DNA from: Atopobium massiliense
GTDB taxonomy: Bacteria > Actinomycetota > Coriobacteriia > Coriobacteriales > Atopobiaceae
Reading direction: 5' to 3'
Assembly (NCBI GenBank): GCA_900343135.1
Contig: OPYK01000004.1
Coordinates: forward strand, 1 to 64,000
DNA: 64,000 nucleotides
Part shown: positions 9,188 to 18,306 of the stretch, in pieces
How the letters are laid out: the number at the start of each line of letters is the position of its first letter
Numbering within the stretch: position 1 is the first letter of the stretch
The notes under the pieces: model-generated
Told to the model about the DNA's origin: nothing
The model's database searches: none
Seen by the model: only the letters and a program-made list of their open reading frames with translations
Made by a program: the position numbers and the translations under genes

Positions 9188-10141
9188 ATGTCTCATACGC
9201 AAAAATCATTTGCCATTGTATGCGACAGTGGTTGCGACATTTTGCCTGCCGCCAGCGCCGCGTATGGTGTGGAGTTTGTCCCTTTTTACATACACACAAA
9301 CCAAGGTGAGCTGCGCGACACCGTTGACCTCGACAAAAACGAATTTTACATTCAGCTGTCGTCTACCAAGGGCTCGTTTTCAATTTACAATCCGCGTCCC
9401 GACGACTATCGTAGCTGTTTTACTTCCCTTGCTGAGCAGGGCTTTAGCGACATTATTTCGCTTCACACATCTTCGGCACTGCGCGGCTCCTATCAAGCTG
9501 CTCGTCATGCTGCGGGCGACATTGAGCACGCGCGCATTCATGTTATTGATACCAAATGCATTTCTGCGCAGTTAGCGCTGGTACTTGCTGCAATTCTTGA
9601 AGATCGCGACAACAATTGTACGGTTGAACACGCCTGCGAGCACGCGCTCGATGTGGCGAATGCCGCGCGTTTTATGGTTATTCCGGCGCCTGCTGCGCCG
9701 TTGCTTACCACCAATGAGCTGCCGTCGTACAAAAAGTGGATTTTGAATGCCAAAAATTTGCAGGCGCGTGCCATGGGCGTGCGTCGCGTGTACACAATGA
9801 ACAACGAAGGCTATCCGCAAGAGGCATATCGTGCACACGAAATGCACCTTTTAGCTGGGAATATTGTGCGTGCTATGAGCTTGTATTCGCACCGCGTGGG
9901 TCCGCTTGTGTATTTTGAAGTAAGTGCGGGCGCACCACGCATGCTCGATTTGCTCGAAAAGCCGCTTGATACCAACGAATTTGTGTCGCATTGTGCTGGA
10001 ACAATTAACACCAATCCTTCCACAACGCGCCAGCTTGGCGTGGGTGCTGTGGGTGTGGCATTTGTTCCTGCGTCGCTTGTTTCGCCCGATGCGTGCAGCC
10101 GCCTGGTAGATGACGCTGTGTATGCGGCCGCTGCACAATAA
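9188..10141 (+). CDS. DegV family fatty-acid-binding protein
   Basis: A 317-residue DegV protein, a family that binds a long-chain fatty acid; several members (FakB) present it to a fatty-acid kinase for phospholipid synthesis. Family marks are the opening AIVCDSGCDI, the HTSSALRGSYQAA block and VIDTK. The usual TSQPS motif is replaced by FSIYNPRP near residue 58, a clear deviation that may alter ligand binding. ATG 9188 has GAAAGGAAGGG upstream. No kinase subunit (FakA/DAK) lies next to it. It stands between purA and the Nudix gene on the same strand. Confidence 0.85.
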   Translation: MSHTQKSFAIVCDSGCDILPAASAAYGVEFVPFYIHTNQGELRDTVDLDKNEFYIQLSSTKGSFSIYNPRPDDYRSCFTSLAEQGFSDIISLHTSSALRGSYQAARHAAGDIEHARIHVIDTKCISAQLALVLAAILEDRDNNCTVEHACEHALDVANAARFMVIPAPAAPLLTTNELPSYKKWILNAKNLQARAMGVRRVYTMNNEGYPQEAYRAHEMHLLAGNIVRAMSLYSHRVGPLVYFEVSAGAPRMLDLLEKPLDTNEFVSHCAGTINTNPSTTRQLGVGAVGVAFVPASLVSPDACSRLVDDAVYAAAAQ

Positions 10142-10195
10142 CCTGCACGTTTATACCGAGTAGCTGGTAGTTGAGCTTGTAGCGAAGGGGCTTGT

Positions 10196-11182
10196 ATGAA
10201 AAAAGAATCGAACACTACGCGCACAAAACGCAAAGCAACATCTGCAAAGGTGGCGGGTTCAGACAACACTGCTGCTGAGAACACTGCTGTTGAGCCTGGC
10301 GCCGCACGTACTGCAGCCGCTGAGCCTGGTACAGCTGCCGTATCCAAATCCCCTAAAACACCCAAATCACCTAAAACACCTAAAGCACCCAAAGCGCTGG
10401 CGCAGGTAAAGCGGGCAACAATCCCTACACCCGTGGCGATGAGCGCTTCGCCCAAACAAATACAACGCGCACAAACGGCACTTGAGCAGCAAACGCAGGT
10501 GCTTGCAACGGGTGCGCGCGCCCTTCTCGACGAAATTGAACAAACCGAGCGTGACGATGCCGCCATGCAGCACGGCGTAAGGCTTACACCCACAAAAGAC
10601 ATGCTTGCAAGCCTACAAGAAACGCCGATTATGGAGCAAACGCTGTTTGAGGGGCTTATTTTTAACGTGAATCGCGTGGACGTGCGCCTGCCAAACGGCA
10701 CCATGTCGCAGCGCGATATTGTGCGTCACCCCGGCGCCGTGGGCATTGTGGCGCTTACCGACTCGGGAAAAATTTGTTTGGTGCGTCAGTGGCGTGCCAC
10801 GCTGGATAGAGCAACGCTTGAGATACCTGCGGGAAAGCTTGAGCCGGGCGAAGATCCCCTTGCCTGCGCAAAGCGCGAGCTTAAAGAAGAAACGGGCATG
10901 ACGGCGGGGAACATTGCGTTTTTAACCACGTTAGCGCCGTCGATCGGCTGCTCAGACGAGCTTATTCACTTGTACATGGCAACCGACCTTTCGTGCGGAG
11001 ATGCGCACCCCGATGCTGATGAGTTTGTGAAAGCGGAGCTTATCGACCTTGATACCTGCATAAATTTGGTTCTCGATGGTAGAATTGAGGATGCAAAAAC
11101 TGTTGTAGGCGCTCTTATTTGCGATGCAATTTCAAGGCGTTTACCTGCGCAGATTACAAACAATCAGATGAACACCATCTAG
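10196..11182 (+). CDS. Nudix hydrolase (ADP-ribose pyrophosphatase type) with basic N-terminal extension
   Basis: A 328-residue protein. The C-terminal half is a Nudix domain with the full box GKLEPGEDPLACAKRELKEE followed by TGM, near residues 220-242. The ARPP-type layout, with a conserved Pro-Gly-Ala before the domain and EIPAG leading the box, suggests an ADP-ribose or related nucleoside-diphosphate substrate. The first 90 residues are low-complexity, rich in Lys, Ala and Pro with tandem SPKTPK units, like the tails of histone H1-type proteins. Residues 90-150 look helical. ATG 10196 follows GAAGGGG. The stop is eight bases before the next gene, so the two are probably co-transcribed. Confidence 0.85.
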   Translation: MKKESNTTRTKRKATSAKVAGSDNTAAENTAVEPGAARTAAAEPGTAAVSKSPKTPKSPKTPKAPKALAQVKRATIPTPVAMSASPKQIQRAQTALEQQTQVLATGARALLDEIEQTERDDAAMQHGVRLTPTKDMLASLQETPIMEQTLFEGLIFNVNRVDVRLPNGTMSQRDIVRHPGAVGIVALTDSGKICLVRQWRATLDRATLEIPAGKLEPGEDPLACAKRELKEETGMTAGNIAFLTTLAPSIGCSDELIHLYMATDLSCGDAHPDADEFVKAELIDLDTCINLVLDGRIEDAKTVVGALICDAISRRLPAQITNNQMNTI

Positions 11183-11190
11183 AGGTTGGC

Positions 11191-12279
11191 ATGGCAAAAA
11201 AACAGGACAAAGCCCGCATTCAAAAGCACGCGCTTACTGCATCGAATGCCGAAGAGCTTTTCTCAACCGTAGACGAAACGGGTCATACAAACGCCGAAAC
11301 GGCAAAGAAGCAGCGGATTCGCCGCCGTATGTTTGGCAGCACCGTTGCTGTGGACCCGTTGTCGCGCGAAGACCCTTCGGGTTCAAACGTGGAGCGCGTT
11401 ATTACGCTTACTGCTGTGAGCTTTGTGCTGGTGTTTTTTGCGCTGGTTATTGTGGGTCAGGTGGGCATCGGCTACATTCGACGCGTGTCTACAGCCAACC
11501 TGGCAAACGAAGTGAGTGTAAAAGCAGTTGGCTCGGCTATGAGCGGCGGCGTTGAGTGGGGCAACGGCTTTACGCAGTTCCCCGAGCATTTTTCGGTGCA
11601 AGAGGCCGACGAAAACACCCATCGTATTGAGGTAACGGTTGTTGACACCACGTCAAAAGAGCTCATTGAGGTGTTTGCCGGCTCGCAAATTCAGGCGTCG
11701 GCGCTGGCAGTAAACGCGCTTCTCAACCCCAAGGTTAACCAGGTAATTTATCACGTAAATGTGTACTTCGACGAAAAAGGCAAGCTTGCTCCCGCTCAGC
11801 TCTTTGGGCTTTTGCCGCCGTCGGGTGTGCAAAAAACGCTGATGACGTTTGAGTGGCAAAAGGTGCAAACCGAGGAGGGCGTGCGTTTTAAGTGCACGAT
11901 TTCTGGTCTTGACTCCGGCACGCAAGCGCAGCTGCGCTCGGCCATTGCCTCGTCGTTTACGCCAAGCGACATTTTGGGCAAGGTGTTGGGTTCGTCCTCA
12001 AGCGGCGATGCTGCCGCGGGTGATGCTGCCGCAGGTGCAGGTACCGGCGCTAACAAGAGCGCAGGTTCGGGTGCAGCGGGCAACGGCGCTGGTAGCAACT
12101 CAAACGGCGGCGACGCTGCAAACGGTGCAAACTCCGGCTCGGCTTCTGGTTCTGGTTCGGCTTCGGGCGATAAAAACGCTAACTCCGGTGGCGACAATGC
12201 CAACGCCGCAGGTAATGGTGGGCACGTGGCTGAGCCAAAGGGTTCAACCGTTGCCGAAGACAACTCAAACAACGTGTAA
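11191..12279 (+). CDS. Single-pass membrane protein of unknown function with Gly/Ser/Asn-rich tail
   Basis: A 362-residue protein I do not recognise. A charged cytoplasmic N-terminus of about 70 residues precedes one transmembrane helix (about residues 70-95). A folded extracytoplasmic region of about 170 residues follows, rich in beta-strand-like alternation. The last 100 residues are low-complexity Gly, Ala, Ser and Asn. ATG 11191 is preceded by AGAGGTTGGC and begins eight bases after the Nudix stop. The last two codons and the stop form the first unit of a 15-bp tandem repeat, and a strong terminator follows. Confidence 0.75.
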   Translation: MAKKQDKARIQKHALTASNAEELFSTVDETGHTNAETAKKQRIRRRMFGSTVAVDPLSREDPSGSNVERVITLTAVSFVLVFFALVIVGQVGIGYIRRVSTANLANEVSVKAVGSAMSGGVEWGNGFTQFPEHFSVQEADENTHRIEVTVVDTTSKELIEVFAGSQIQASALAVNALLNPKVNQVIYHVNVYFDEKGKLAPAQLFGLLPPSGVQKTLMTFEWQKVQTEEGVRFKCTISGLDSGTQAQLRSAIASSFTPSDILGKVLGSSSSGDAAAGDAAAGAGTGANKSAGSGAAGNGAGSNSNGGDAANGANSGSASGSGSASGDKNANSGGDNANAAGNGGHVAEPKGSTVAEDNSNNV

Positions 12280-12326
12280 CTAAGCAACGTGTAACTAAGC
12301 AACGTGTAACTAAACAACGTGTAACG
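12271..12326. repeat. 15-bp tandem repeat across a stop codon (four units)
   Basis: AACGTGTAACTAAGC is repeated at 12271, 12286, 12301 and 12316; the third copy has one change and the last is partial. The TAA within unit one is the stop of the upstream gene. The period is a multiple of three, so each unit repeats Asn-Val-stop in the same frame. Confidence 0.95.
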
Positions 12327-12342
12327 GTTGAGGGTTCAACAA

Positions 12343-12388
12343 AATGCAGCTGTACATGCGCGCGGCACGTACAGCTGCATTGTTTTTG
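12343..12388 (+). terminator. Strong Rho-independent terminator
   Basis: A perfect 12-bp stem, AATGCAGCTGTA with TACAGCTGCATT (12343-12354 and 12370-12381), is followed by GTTTTTG. It ends the Nudix/membrane-protein unit on the + strand. Confidence 0.9.
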
Positions 12389-12455
12389 TGTACAAGCGGG
12401 GTGTGCCTGTTAAATCACCAGGTAAACCCCTATGTTACAAACTACAGTAACCTTG

Positions 12456-13397
12456 CTATTTTACAAACGCGGCCACATCGCCCAACAGCGGCTCAAAGCT
12501 CACGCCACGCATTTCCCACTCAGGCTGCGAGCGTGTAATCCACATGGCGTTGCGCACAAAGCGTGCCGCAAAAGCAACGGTATCTACCAGCGGTTTTTTA
12601 GCGAGCAAACCCGCGCATACACAGCTTGCAAATACGTCGCCGGTGCCATGCAGCGAGAACGGCAGTTTTTCTTCTTCAACCATGTTAACGGCAGCTTCAA
12701 TTGCAGCTACGTCTACCTGCATATCGTTAGCCGAAAGCGTTGATACGTCTTGCGTCGCAAACGGCGCTTCGTACACATAGTTAACAATTGTGTTGTGGTC
12801 GGTTTCGATGCCTTTGAGCACCACGCGCTTTGCGCCAAGCGCCACCAAATTGGCAATAATTTGGCAGGCTTCGTGCTTTGAAATTGCCTGTCCGCTATAA
12901 GGTTTGCCCGTAAGCAAAGCCGCCTCCGTGAGGTTGGGCAGCAAAATGTCGGCACCGTGTACGAGCTGTTTTGTAGCGTCGCACAGCTCTTGCGTATATG
13001 TTGCATACATCATGCCGCCGTCACCCATAACGGGATCTACCACGTGCAACGCCTGCGGGTAGGTGGTGTACAACTGCTTTATGATGTCTACCTGCTCACT
13101 TGAACCCAAAAAGCCCGAGTACACGGCATCGAGGTTAACATCTTCAACTTTCCACGCTTCAATGTAGTCGTGTAATATGGAGGTGGTGTCGTGCATGTAA
13201 AAGTGCTCGTATTTGGTGTGCGCCGAAAAAAGCGAGGTGGGAACGCTGCACACGTCGCAGCCTGCGCTCGAAAGCACCGAAATCGCCACGCTGAGCGAGC
13301 AGTTGCCATAGCCGCACAAATCGTGGACGGCTCCAACGCGGGGGATGTAGTTGCTTTTCTCTGCAGTTATTCTCTCCGGTAATACTGTTGTAGACAT
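12456..13397 (-). CDS. Pyridoxal/pyridoxamine kinase (PfkB-like)
   Basis: A 313-residue kinase of the PdxY/PdxK type, which phosphorylates vitamin B6 vitamers in the cytoplasm. Marks are VGAVHDLCGYGNCSLSVA near the N-terminus, the VVDPVMGDGGMMY block and the ADILLPNLTEAALLTG block. The catalytic region HGTGDVFASCVCAGLL carries the anion-hole Gly-x-Gly-Asp. ATG 13397 follows GAAAGGA, better than the upstream in-frame ATG at 13451. It is convergent with the terminator to its left and divergent from the sortase gene. Confidence 0.9.
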   Translation of the reverse strand: MSTTVLPERITAEKSNYIPRVGAVHDLCGYGNCSLSVAISVLSSAGCDVCSVPTSLFSAHTKYEHFYMHDTTSILHDYIEAWKVEDVNLDAVYSGFLGSSEQVDIIKQLYTTYPQALHVVDPVMGDGGMMYATYTQELCDATKQLVHGADILLPNLTEAALLTGKPYSGQAISKHEACQIIANLVALGAKRVVLKGIETDHNTIVNYVYEAPFATQDVSTLSANDMQVDVAAIEAAVNMVEEEKLPFSLHGTGDVFASCVCAGLLAKKPLVDTVAFAARFVRNAMWITRSQPEWEMRGVSFEPLLGDVAAFVK

Positions 13398-13676
13398 GCT
13401 ATTCCTTTCGTTGAGCGCACCTAGCGCAGAGGCTGGCGTGATATATTGCACGCGTGTACCTGCACGTCACGTGCGTGCGTCTATAACTTCTCCATATACT
13501 ATACCGTAAGTTTGCCGTGTTAGCACTGTGCATAACCCAAGTATATAACTGCACGTACATGGCTTTTTATGTACAAAATTTTGTATATTATCCGTTGTAC
13601 CACCATGCGTGCTTATACAAGGCTTACCCGTGCGCGTGCTACAATAGTGAGCAACTTACACAACAAAGGATTACTT

Positions 13677-14834
13677 ATGCCGAGAAACCACTCTCACCAC
13701 GCGTCCAATACCACCGAACCCACACCCGCAGCTGATACCGCAGCTGGTGGTGCGTCCAACCAAGCAGCCAACCAAGGCTCTAACCAAGCAGCCAACCAAG
13801 GCGGCGCGGTTGGATTTAACTCCTACACGCCGTCGCACCTTGCATCTGCAACTCAGCGCGCGGTGCACCGCACGCCAGCGGCGCATGCTGCAGCTGCACA
13901 TGCGCAAAGCGGTCAGGACGCGCGCGGGGATGCGTTTGGCAAAGCCGAGGCGAGCAGCTCTTCATTCAACCAAACAAGCAGGTCAAACCCCAAAAATACC
14001 AAGCGTCACGGCGGGCCTGTTGCGTTTGTTAAGCGGCATATTTCAACCATACTTATGTGCATTGGTGTTGCGCTTATGCTGGCCGCCGCCGGCTACTGGG
14101 GCTACTCGCAGTGGTGCTACTATGAGCAGGCGCAAACAAACAGCAAGCTTGCGGCGTTTGCCACCGTGCCCGACCAAACAGATAACCAGGTAAACGATGG
14201 TGTGCGCGAGGACACGTCGACGGCACCGCAGGTAGATTGGCAAGGCCTGAAGGCAGTTAATAGCGAGGTTGTTGGCTGGCTGCAGGTGCCCAACACCCCT
14301 ATAAACTACCCCGTTTACCAGGGAAAAGATAACGAGCACTATCTGCGCCACAATGCTGAGGGTAAGTGGACCATTGGCGGGCAAATTTTTATGGATTGCG
14401 ATAACACGGCGCCCGGGCTTGTGGACCAGCAAAGCGTTTTGTATGGCCATCACCTTAAAGACGGCTCGATGTTTTATCACTTCTTTTTACTGCGCGAACC
14501 CCAAAATTTTGAGGCAATGACCTGCGTATGGTATGTAACTGAGCACGCGGCGTACCGCCTGCGCCCGCTGTTTTATTATTACACCAATCCCGACGACCAA
14601 AACGTGCGTAAGTTTACGTTTGGTACCAACGACGAGTTTAGGGCGTATTTGCAGGAGCGGCTTAAGTTGGCTGTTACAAAAATGGACGATGCCGAAAAAA
14701 TTATTCCGCACATAACAAAGGTAATGACCATGTCTACCTGCAATTATGAGCCGGGTTTTGGTAGGTCGGAAACCGTATGCGCGCTGCAACGTGAAATTGA
14801 CTTGGCGGAGCAGGAGATTAATAGCGCAAAGTAG
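13677..14834 (+). CDS. srtB: Class B sortase
   Basis: A 385-residue transpeptidase that cuts sorting signals and links proteins to peptidoglycan on the outside of the membrane. The N-terminal 110 residues are low-complexity (Asn/Gln/Ala, with repeats of the SNQAANQG type) and cytoplasmic. A transmembrane helix near residues 120-145 is followed by the sortase domain with VGWLQVPNTPINYPVYQG, catalytic His in LYGHHLKDGSMF and catalytic Cys in MSTCNYEPG. The Arg is in GFGRSETV. The N-terminal tail is much longer than usual for SrtB. ATG 13677 follows AAAGGA. Likely substrates are the surface proteins at 20051 and 24653. Confidence 0.9.
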   Translation: MPRNHSHHASNTTEPTPAADTAAGGASNQAANQGSNQAANQGGAVGFNSYTPSHLASATQRAVHRTPAAHAAAAHAQSGQDARGDAFGKAEASSSSFNQTSRSNPKNTKRHGGPVAFVKRHISTILMCIGVALMLAAAGYWGYSQWCYYEQAQTNSKLAAFATVPDQTDNQVNDGVREDTSTAPQVDWQGLKAVNSEVVGWLQVPNTPINYPVYQGKDNEHYLRHNAEGKWTIGGQIFMDCDNTAPGLVDQQSVLYGHHLKDGSMFYHFFLLREPQNFEAMTCVWYVTEHAAYRLRPLFYYYTNPDDQNVRKFTFGTNDEFRAYLQERLKLAVTKMDDAEKIIPHITKVMTMSTCNYEPGFGRSETVCALQREIDLAEQEINSAK

Positions 14835-14884
14835 GCGTGTAGCTGCGTGTACGCTGCGTGACCGCTACAACCCGCTACAACCCG

Positions 14885-16147
14885 CTACGGAATGAGCGTT
14901 TGAATCGCGGTAATCGTGTCGTCTTTTTGCCCGCTGCCTTGGTTGTTGATGTCGGTGTAGGGCGCGCCCATGGTGACCACAATGTAGTGCTTTTTGTTTT
15001 TCTCAACCAGCGTTGCCCAACACAAACCCGCGTTGTCGGTTGTGCCCGATTTGCCGCCCAAAATTGTAAAACCCTGCTGCTCATCGGGGGTAAGGTGCGA
15101 CAGCACGGTGCTTTTTATGGTAATGCCCTTGGGGTGCTTGTCAGTTTTTGACGAGTCGTAACTGGCCGTGCAAAAAATTTTGCGAAATGTTTCGTTTTTA
15201 AGCGCGCAGCGCAGCATTTGCCCAATTTCGTGCGCTGTACTCATAAGACTGTTGTCGTCGAGCCCTGTTGTGTTAGCAAAATGCGTGTTGCGAAGCCCCA
15301 TTTTTTGAGCGTTTTTGTTCATTTCGGCAACAAAGGCATCCTCTGAACCCGCAGTGTTTACCGCTAGGCTTATGGCGCACTCGGCCCCCGACCGCAGCAT
15401 GGTGCCATAGAGCAAGTCGCGAAACGTGGTTTGCTCGCCCGCAACAAAACCCGCAGTAGACGCATTTTGCTCGTCGAGCTTGGCATACGACGCTGTGTCG
15501 ATGGGGGCCTTGGCGTCGAGGTTGCGTATATACTGCAGCGCGGTGTATACCGTCATAATTTTTGTGAGCGATGCGGGCGGTAGCTGCGCGTCTGCGTTTA
15601 GGTTTTTTACCTCGCAATTGTCGGTGAGGTTGTAAATGTAAATGCTTTTGCTTTGAAAGGGTGCGCCTGGCGGCTCGGGTGTTTTTTCCTTGGGTTTAAG
15701 TATGTCGAATACCTTAAATATCTGTGGTTCTTTGCTGGTGTAGCTTTGGTTGCTAAGAACGTAGTGCGCGGCGTAGGTTGCGCCCGCGCCCAACGCTGCG
15801 CATATGACGAGGCACAGCAGCACAAACGCGGCGGCGCGCCAGCGGTGGTTGCGAGGATGCTTGGATGGGCGGTCTTTTGGTTGCTGCTGGTAGGTGTTCT
15901 GCGCAGGTTGCTGAACACCGCGTTGCTGAACACCGCGTTGCTGCTGGTAGGCGCGCTGCGCGGTGTAGGCCTGCGGCTGGTAGGTGTTCTGCGCGGCGTA
16001 GGCCTGCTGCTGGTAGGCTTGTTGGTCGGCATAAGACTGCGGCACCGGCGGCTGCGCGGTGTAGGCCTGCGGAACCGGCTGCTGCGCGGGCAGGGGATGT
16101 GTGTGCGCGGCATACGTCTGCGCAGGTTGCTTGAGGTGCCGAGCCAT
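14885..16147 (-). CDS. D-alanyl-D-alanine carboxypeptidase-like penicillin-binding protein
   Basis: A 420-residue peptidase S11-type protein that would trim D-Ala from peptidoglycan stem peptides. The first 100 residues are Gln/Tyr/Ala/Pro-rich repeats of QQAY type, then comes one transmembrane helix (about residues 108-130). The catalytic SxxK is in PASLTKIMT, and KSG in GGKSGTTDNAG replaces the usual KTG. The second motif reads RSGAECA, with Ala where SGN normally has Asn, so activity may be altered. ATG 16147 follows AGGAGA. The stop codon lies in a three-fold CCGCTACAAC-type repeat between this gene and convergent srtB. Confidence 0.87.
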   Translation of the reverse strand: MARHLKQPAQTYAAHTHPLPAQQPVPQAYTAQPPVPQSYADQQAYQQQAYAAQNTYQPQAYTAQRAYQQQRGVQQRGVQQPAQNTYQQQPKDRPSKHPRNHRWRAAAFVLLCLVICAALGAGATYAAHYVLSNQSYTSKEPQIFKVFDILKPKEKTPEPPGAPFQSKSIYIYNLTDNCEVKNLNADAQLPPASLTKIMTVYTALQYIRNLDAKAPIDTASYAKLDEQNASTAGFVAGEQTTFRDLLYGTMLRSGAECAISLAVNTAGSEDAFVAEMNKNAQKMGLRNTHFANTTGLDDNSLMSTAHEIGQMLRCALKNETFRKIFCTASYDSSKTDKHPKGITIKSTVLSHLTPDEQQGFTILGGKSGTTDNAGLCWATLVEKNKKHYIVVTMGAPYTDINNQGSGQKDDTITAIQTLIP

Positions 16148-16368
16148 GTTGTCTCCTGTATTTTTGTGTTGTTACATGTTCCTTACATATAGGCGAAATT
16201 ATAACATTTTAGATGCGCATAAACTCAAGAGTTGATACACTAAAACAAATGGTTTTTAAGCTGTATGCAAAACAAACCGCGCTGCTGCAGCATCCCGCGC
16301 TGCACCGGCTGCACCAGCCCGCTGCACAGCCCGCGTACCAGCACATATCGGTAGAAATGGAGAATGCA

Positions 16369-17742
16369 ATGGCACAAACAAACGCTCAAATACAAGCTGC
16401 CGCACAGGCCTACATGGACACTGCGATTGATTTTCTCAAACGAAAAATTGCTATGAAAGCAGTTTCAGCCGAAGGAATTTCTGCCGAACACATGAAGCTC
16501 GACGCGCAATTTGTGGCCGATGAGCTGGAGCGCGTGGGCGTAACCACCCGCGTTGTGCTGTCCAAAAACGCCGACGGCACCCCGGGTGCCTGGGAAGTTA
16601 TCGGCGAAAAAATTGTGAACCCCGCGGCAAAAACCGTGCTTTTGTATGCCCACCACGATGTTCAACCTGCGCCAACAGACGACGGCGTGTGGAAAACCGA
16701 CCCGTTTGTGGGCACCATTAAGGGTGACCGTCTATATGGACGCGGTGCGTCCGACGACGGATCGGGCATTGCTATTCACCTGGGCGCGCTTGCAATTTTG
16801 GGCGATGAGCTGGGCGTTAACGTTAAATTCTTTATCGAGGGCGAAGAAGAAATGGGCTCGGATAGCTTTATCCCGTTTGTAAAAGAGCACCCCGATTTCT
16901 TTGACGCCGATATTATGATTGTTGCCGACTCGGGCAACTGGTCGCCAGAAATCCCCAGCTTAACCACATCGCTGCGCGGTAACACCAACATCGACGTTAC
17001 GGTGCGCGTGATGGAGAGCCCGCGCCACTCCGGTGCGTTTGGCGGCGTTGTGCTCGACGCAAATACCATGGCTGCGCTGCTCATTGCCAGCATGTACGAC
17101 AAAGATGGCGAGCTCGTGGTTGATGGTGTAAAGTCGCAAGAGGTTGTTGGTGGTTTGCAGCAGGACATCGACGAAGCGCAGCTGCGCATTGATGGCTCGA
17201 TTTTGCCGTCGGTTAAACTGCCTGGTACAGGCTCTTTGGCGTCGCGCCTGTGGGTAAAGCCGAGCGTTACGGTTATTGGATTTGACGCGCACCCGGTTGA
17301 GGGGTCGTTTAACGTTATTTCGCCTGCTACAACCTTTAGACTGTCGCTGCGTACGGCACCTTCTCAAGACCCGCTTGAGGCACAGCGCGCGCTTGGTGAG
17401 TTTATGGTTGCTCATGCGCCGTTTGGCTGTGAGGTAAGCTGGAAGCCTGTTGATGCAGGTAGGGGCTGGGCTATGGATGCCGATTGCGACGTGAGCAAGA
17501 TTGCCGAGAAGGCGCTTGAGGATGCGTTTGAGTGCGCGCCGATTAACCAGGGGCAAGGCGGGTCCATTCCGTTTATCCCCGATTTGTGCGAAATGTATCC
17601 AAAATACCAGGTGTTGGTAACGGGTCCTGAAGATCCGCAGGCAAATGCACACAGCCCCAACGAGTCGCAGTCGCTTTCGAGCTTGCGCAAGCTCATTGCT
17701 GCTGAGGCTATGATGCTGCGCGATTTCGTGCACGCCGAGTAG
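16369..17742 (+). CDS. M20 family metallopeptidase (dipeptidase type)
   Basis: A 457-residue cytoplasmic metallopeptidase of the M20/M25 family, expected to cleave dipeptides or related amide bonds with two metal ions. The metal-binding His is in YAHHDVQPAP, the bridging Asp in GRGASDDGSG, and the catalytic Glu pair in EGEEEMGS. A dimerisation domain sits in the middle and the final His lies in NAHSPNES. ATG 16369 is preferred because GGAG lies six bases upstream; the frame stays open 52 codons further but with unlikely composition. A 15-bp duplication follows the stop and then a strong terminator. Confidence 0.88.
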   Translation: MAQTNAQIQAAAQAYMDTAIDFLKRKIAMKAVSAEGISAEHMKLDAQFVADELERVGVTTRVVLSKNADGTPGAWEVIGEKIVNPAAKTVLLYAHHDVQPAPTDDGVWKTDPFVGTIKGDRLYGRGASDDGSGIAIHLGALAILGDELGVNVKFFIEGEEEMGSDSFIPFVKEHPDFFDADIMIVADSGNWSPEIPSLTTSLRGNTNIDVTVRVMESPRHSGAFGGVVLDANTMAALLIASMYDKDGELVVDGVKSQEVVGGLQQDIDEAQLRIDGSILPSVKLPGTGSLASRLWVKPSVTVIGFDAHPVEGSFNVISPATTFRLSLRTAPSQDPLEAQRALGEFMVAHAPFGCEVSWKPVDAGRGWAMDADCDVSKIAEKALEDAFECAPINQGQGGSIPFIPDLCEMYPKYQVLVTGPEDPQANAHSPNESQSLSSLRKLIAAEAMMLRDFVHAE

Positions 17743-17772
17743 GCTTGCCGTTGCGCTGCTTGCCGTTGCGCT
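17743..17772. repeat. 15-bp tandem duplication immediately after a stop codon
   Basis: GCTTGCCGTTGCGCT occurs twice, at 17743-17757 and 17758-17772, directly behind the M20 peptidase stop (17740-17742). Confidence 0.95.
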
Positions 17773-17796
17773 ATATTCCAACTCATGCTAATGCTG

Positions 17797-17827
17797 CGCG
17801 CGCGGGTTATCCTGCGCGCGTTTTTTT
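17797..17827 (+). terminator. Strong Rho-independent terminator
   Basis: A 10-bp GC stem (CGCGCGCGGG with CCTGCGCGCG, one G-T pair) has a TTAT loop followed by seven T residues. It ends the M20 peptidase transcript. The following stretch to 18049 shows no gene. Confidence 0.92.
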
Positions 17828-18049
17828 GTGCAATCTTGCTCAATATTTTTGCCGAAAAATTAAAACGCACCCAATTGCACCATTCCTAGCGTTTTGTCAC
17901 TTTTTTATTATTTTGACAATACGCTAGTAATACCATACATGTGTCTGCGGGCAAATAATACGGCGGCGATATCCGGTTTATTTCGGTTTACTGTGTTGGT
18001 GGGGGTGTGTATGGTTTTAGCATATGCTTACCTGCGTTCGCCTGTTTTA

Positions 18050-18278
18050 TTACAAAACTTTTTGCTTCATATTAGAAAATTACCCCACTTTGACACGCGT
18101 TTCAGCGTCACTCAGGCGCGCTTCGGCTCGCCACAAAAACGTGCGTTTTCCAAATGCCCAGGTATGAGCGTTGTGGCATTTTTGGCCTGTACCCAACGTT
18201 GCTCAGAATGGCAATTTTTGGGTTCAAAACGCGTGTCAAAGTGGGGTAATTTTCTAATATCGCTCAATAGTTTTTGTT
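18050..18278 (+). repeat. 230-bp dispersed inverted-repeat element, copy 2
   Basis: Same family and orientation as the copy at 244. It opens TTACAAAACTTTTTGCTTCAT and ends near TTTTTGT. Both ends carry the TACCCCACTTTGACACGCGT core in inverted orientation, and the interior carries GCTCAGAATGGCAATTTTTG. It lies 28 bp beyond the stop of the - strand MFS gene. Confidence 0.85.
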
Positions 18279-18306
18279 GGGAGGTTGGTGACGGAGGGTC
18301 ATGCAG

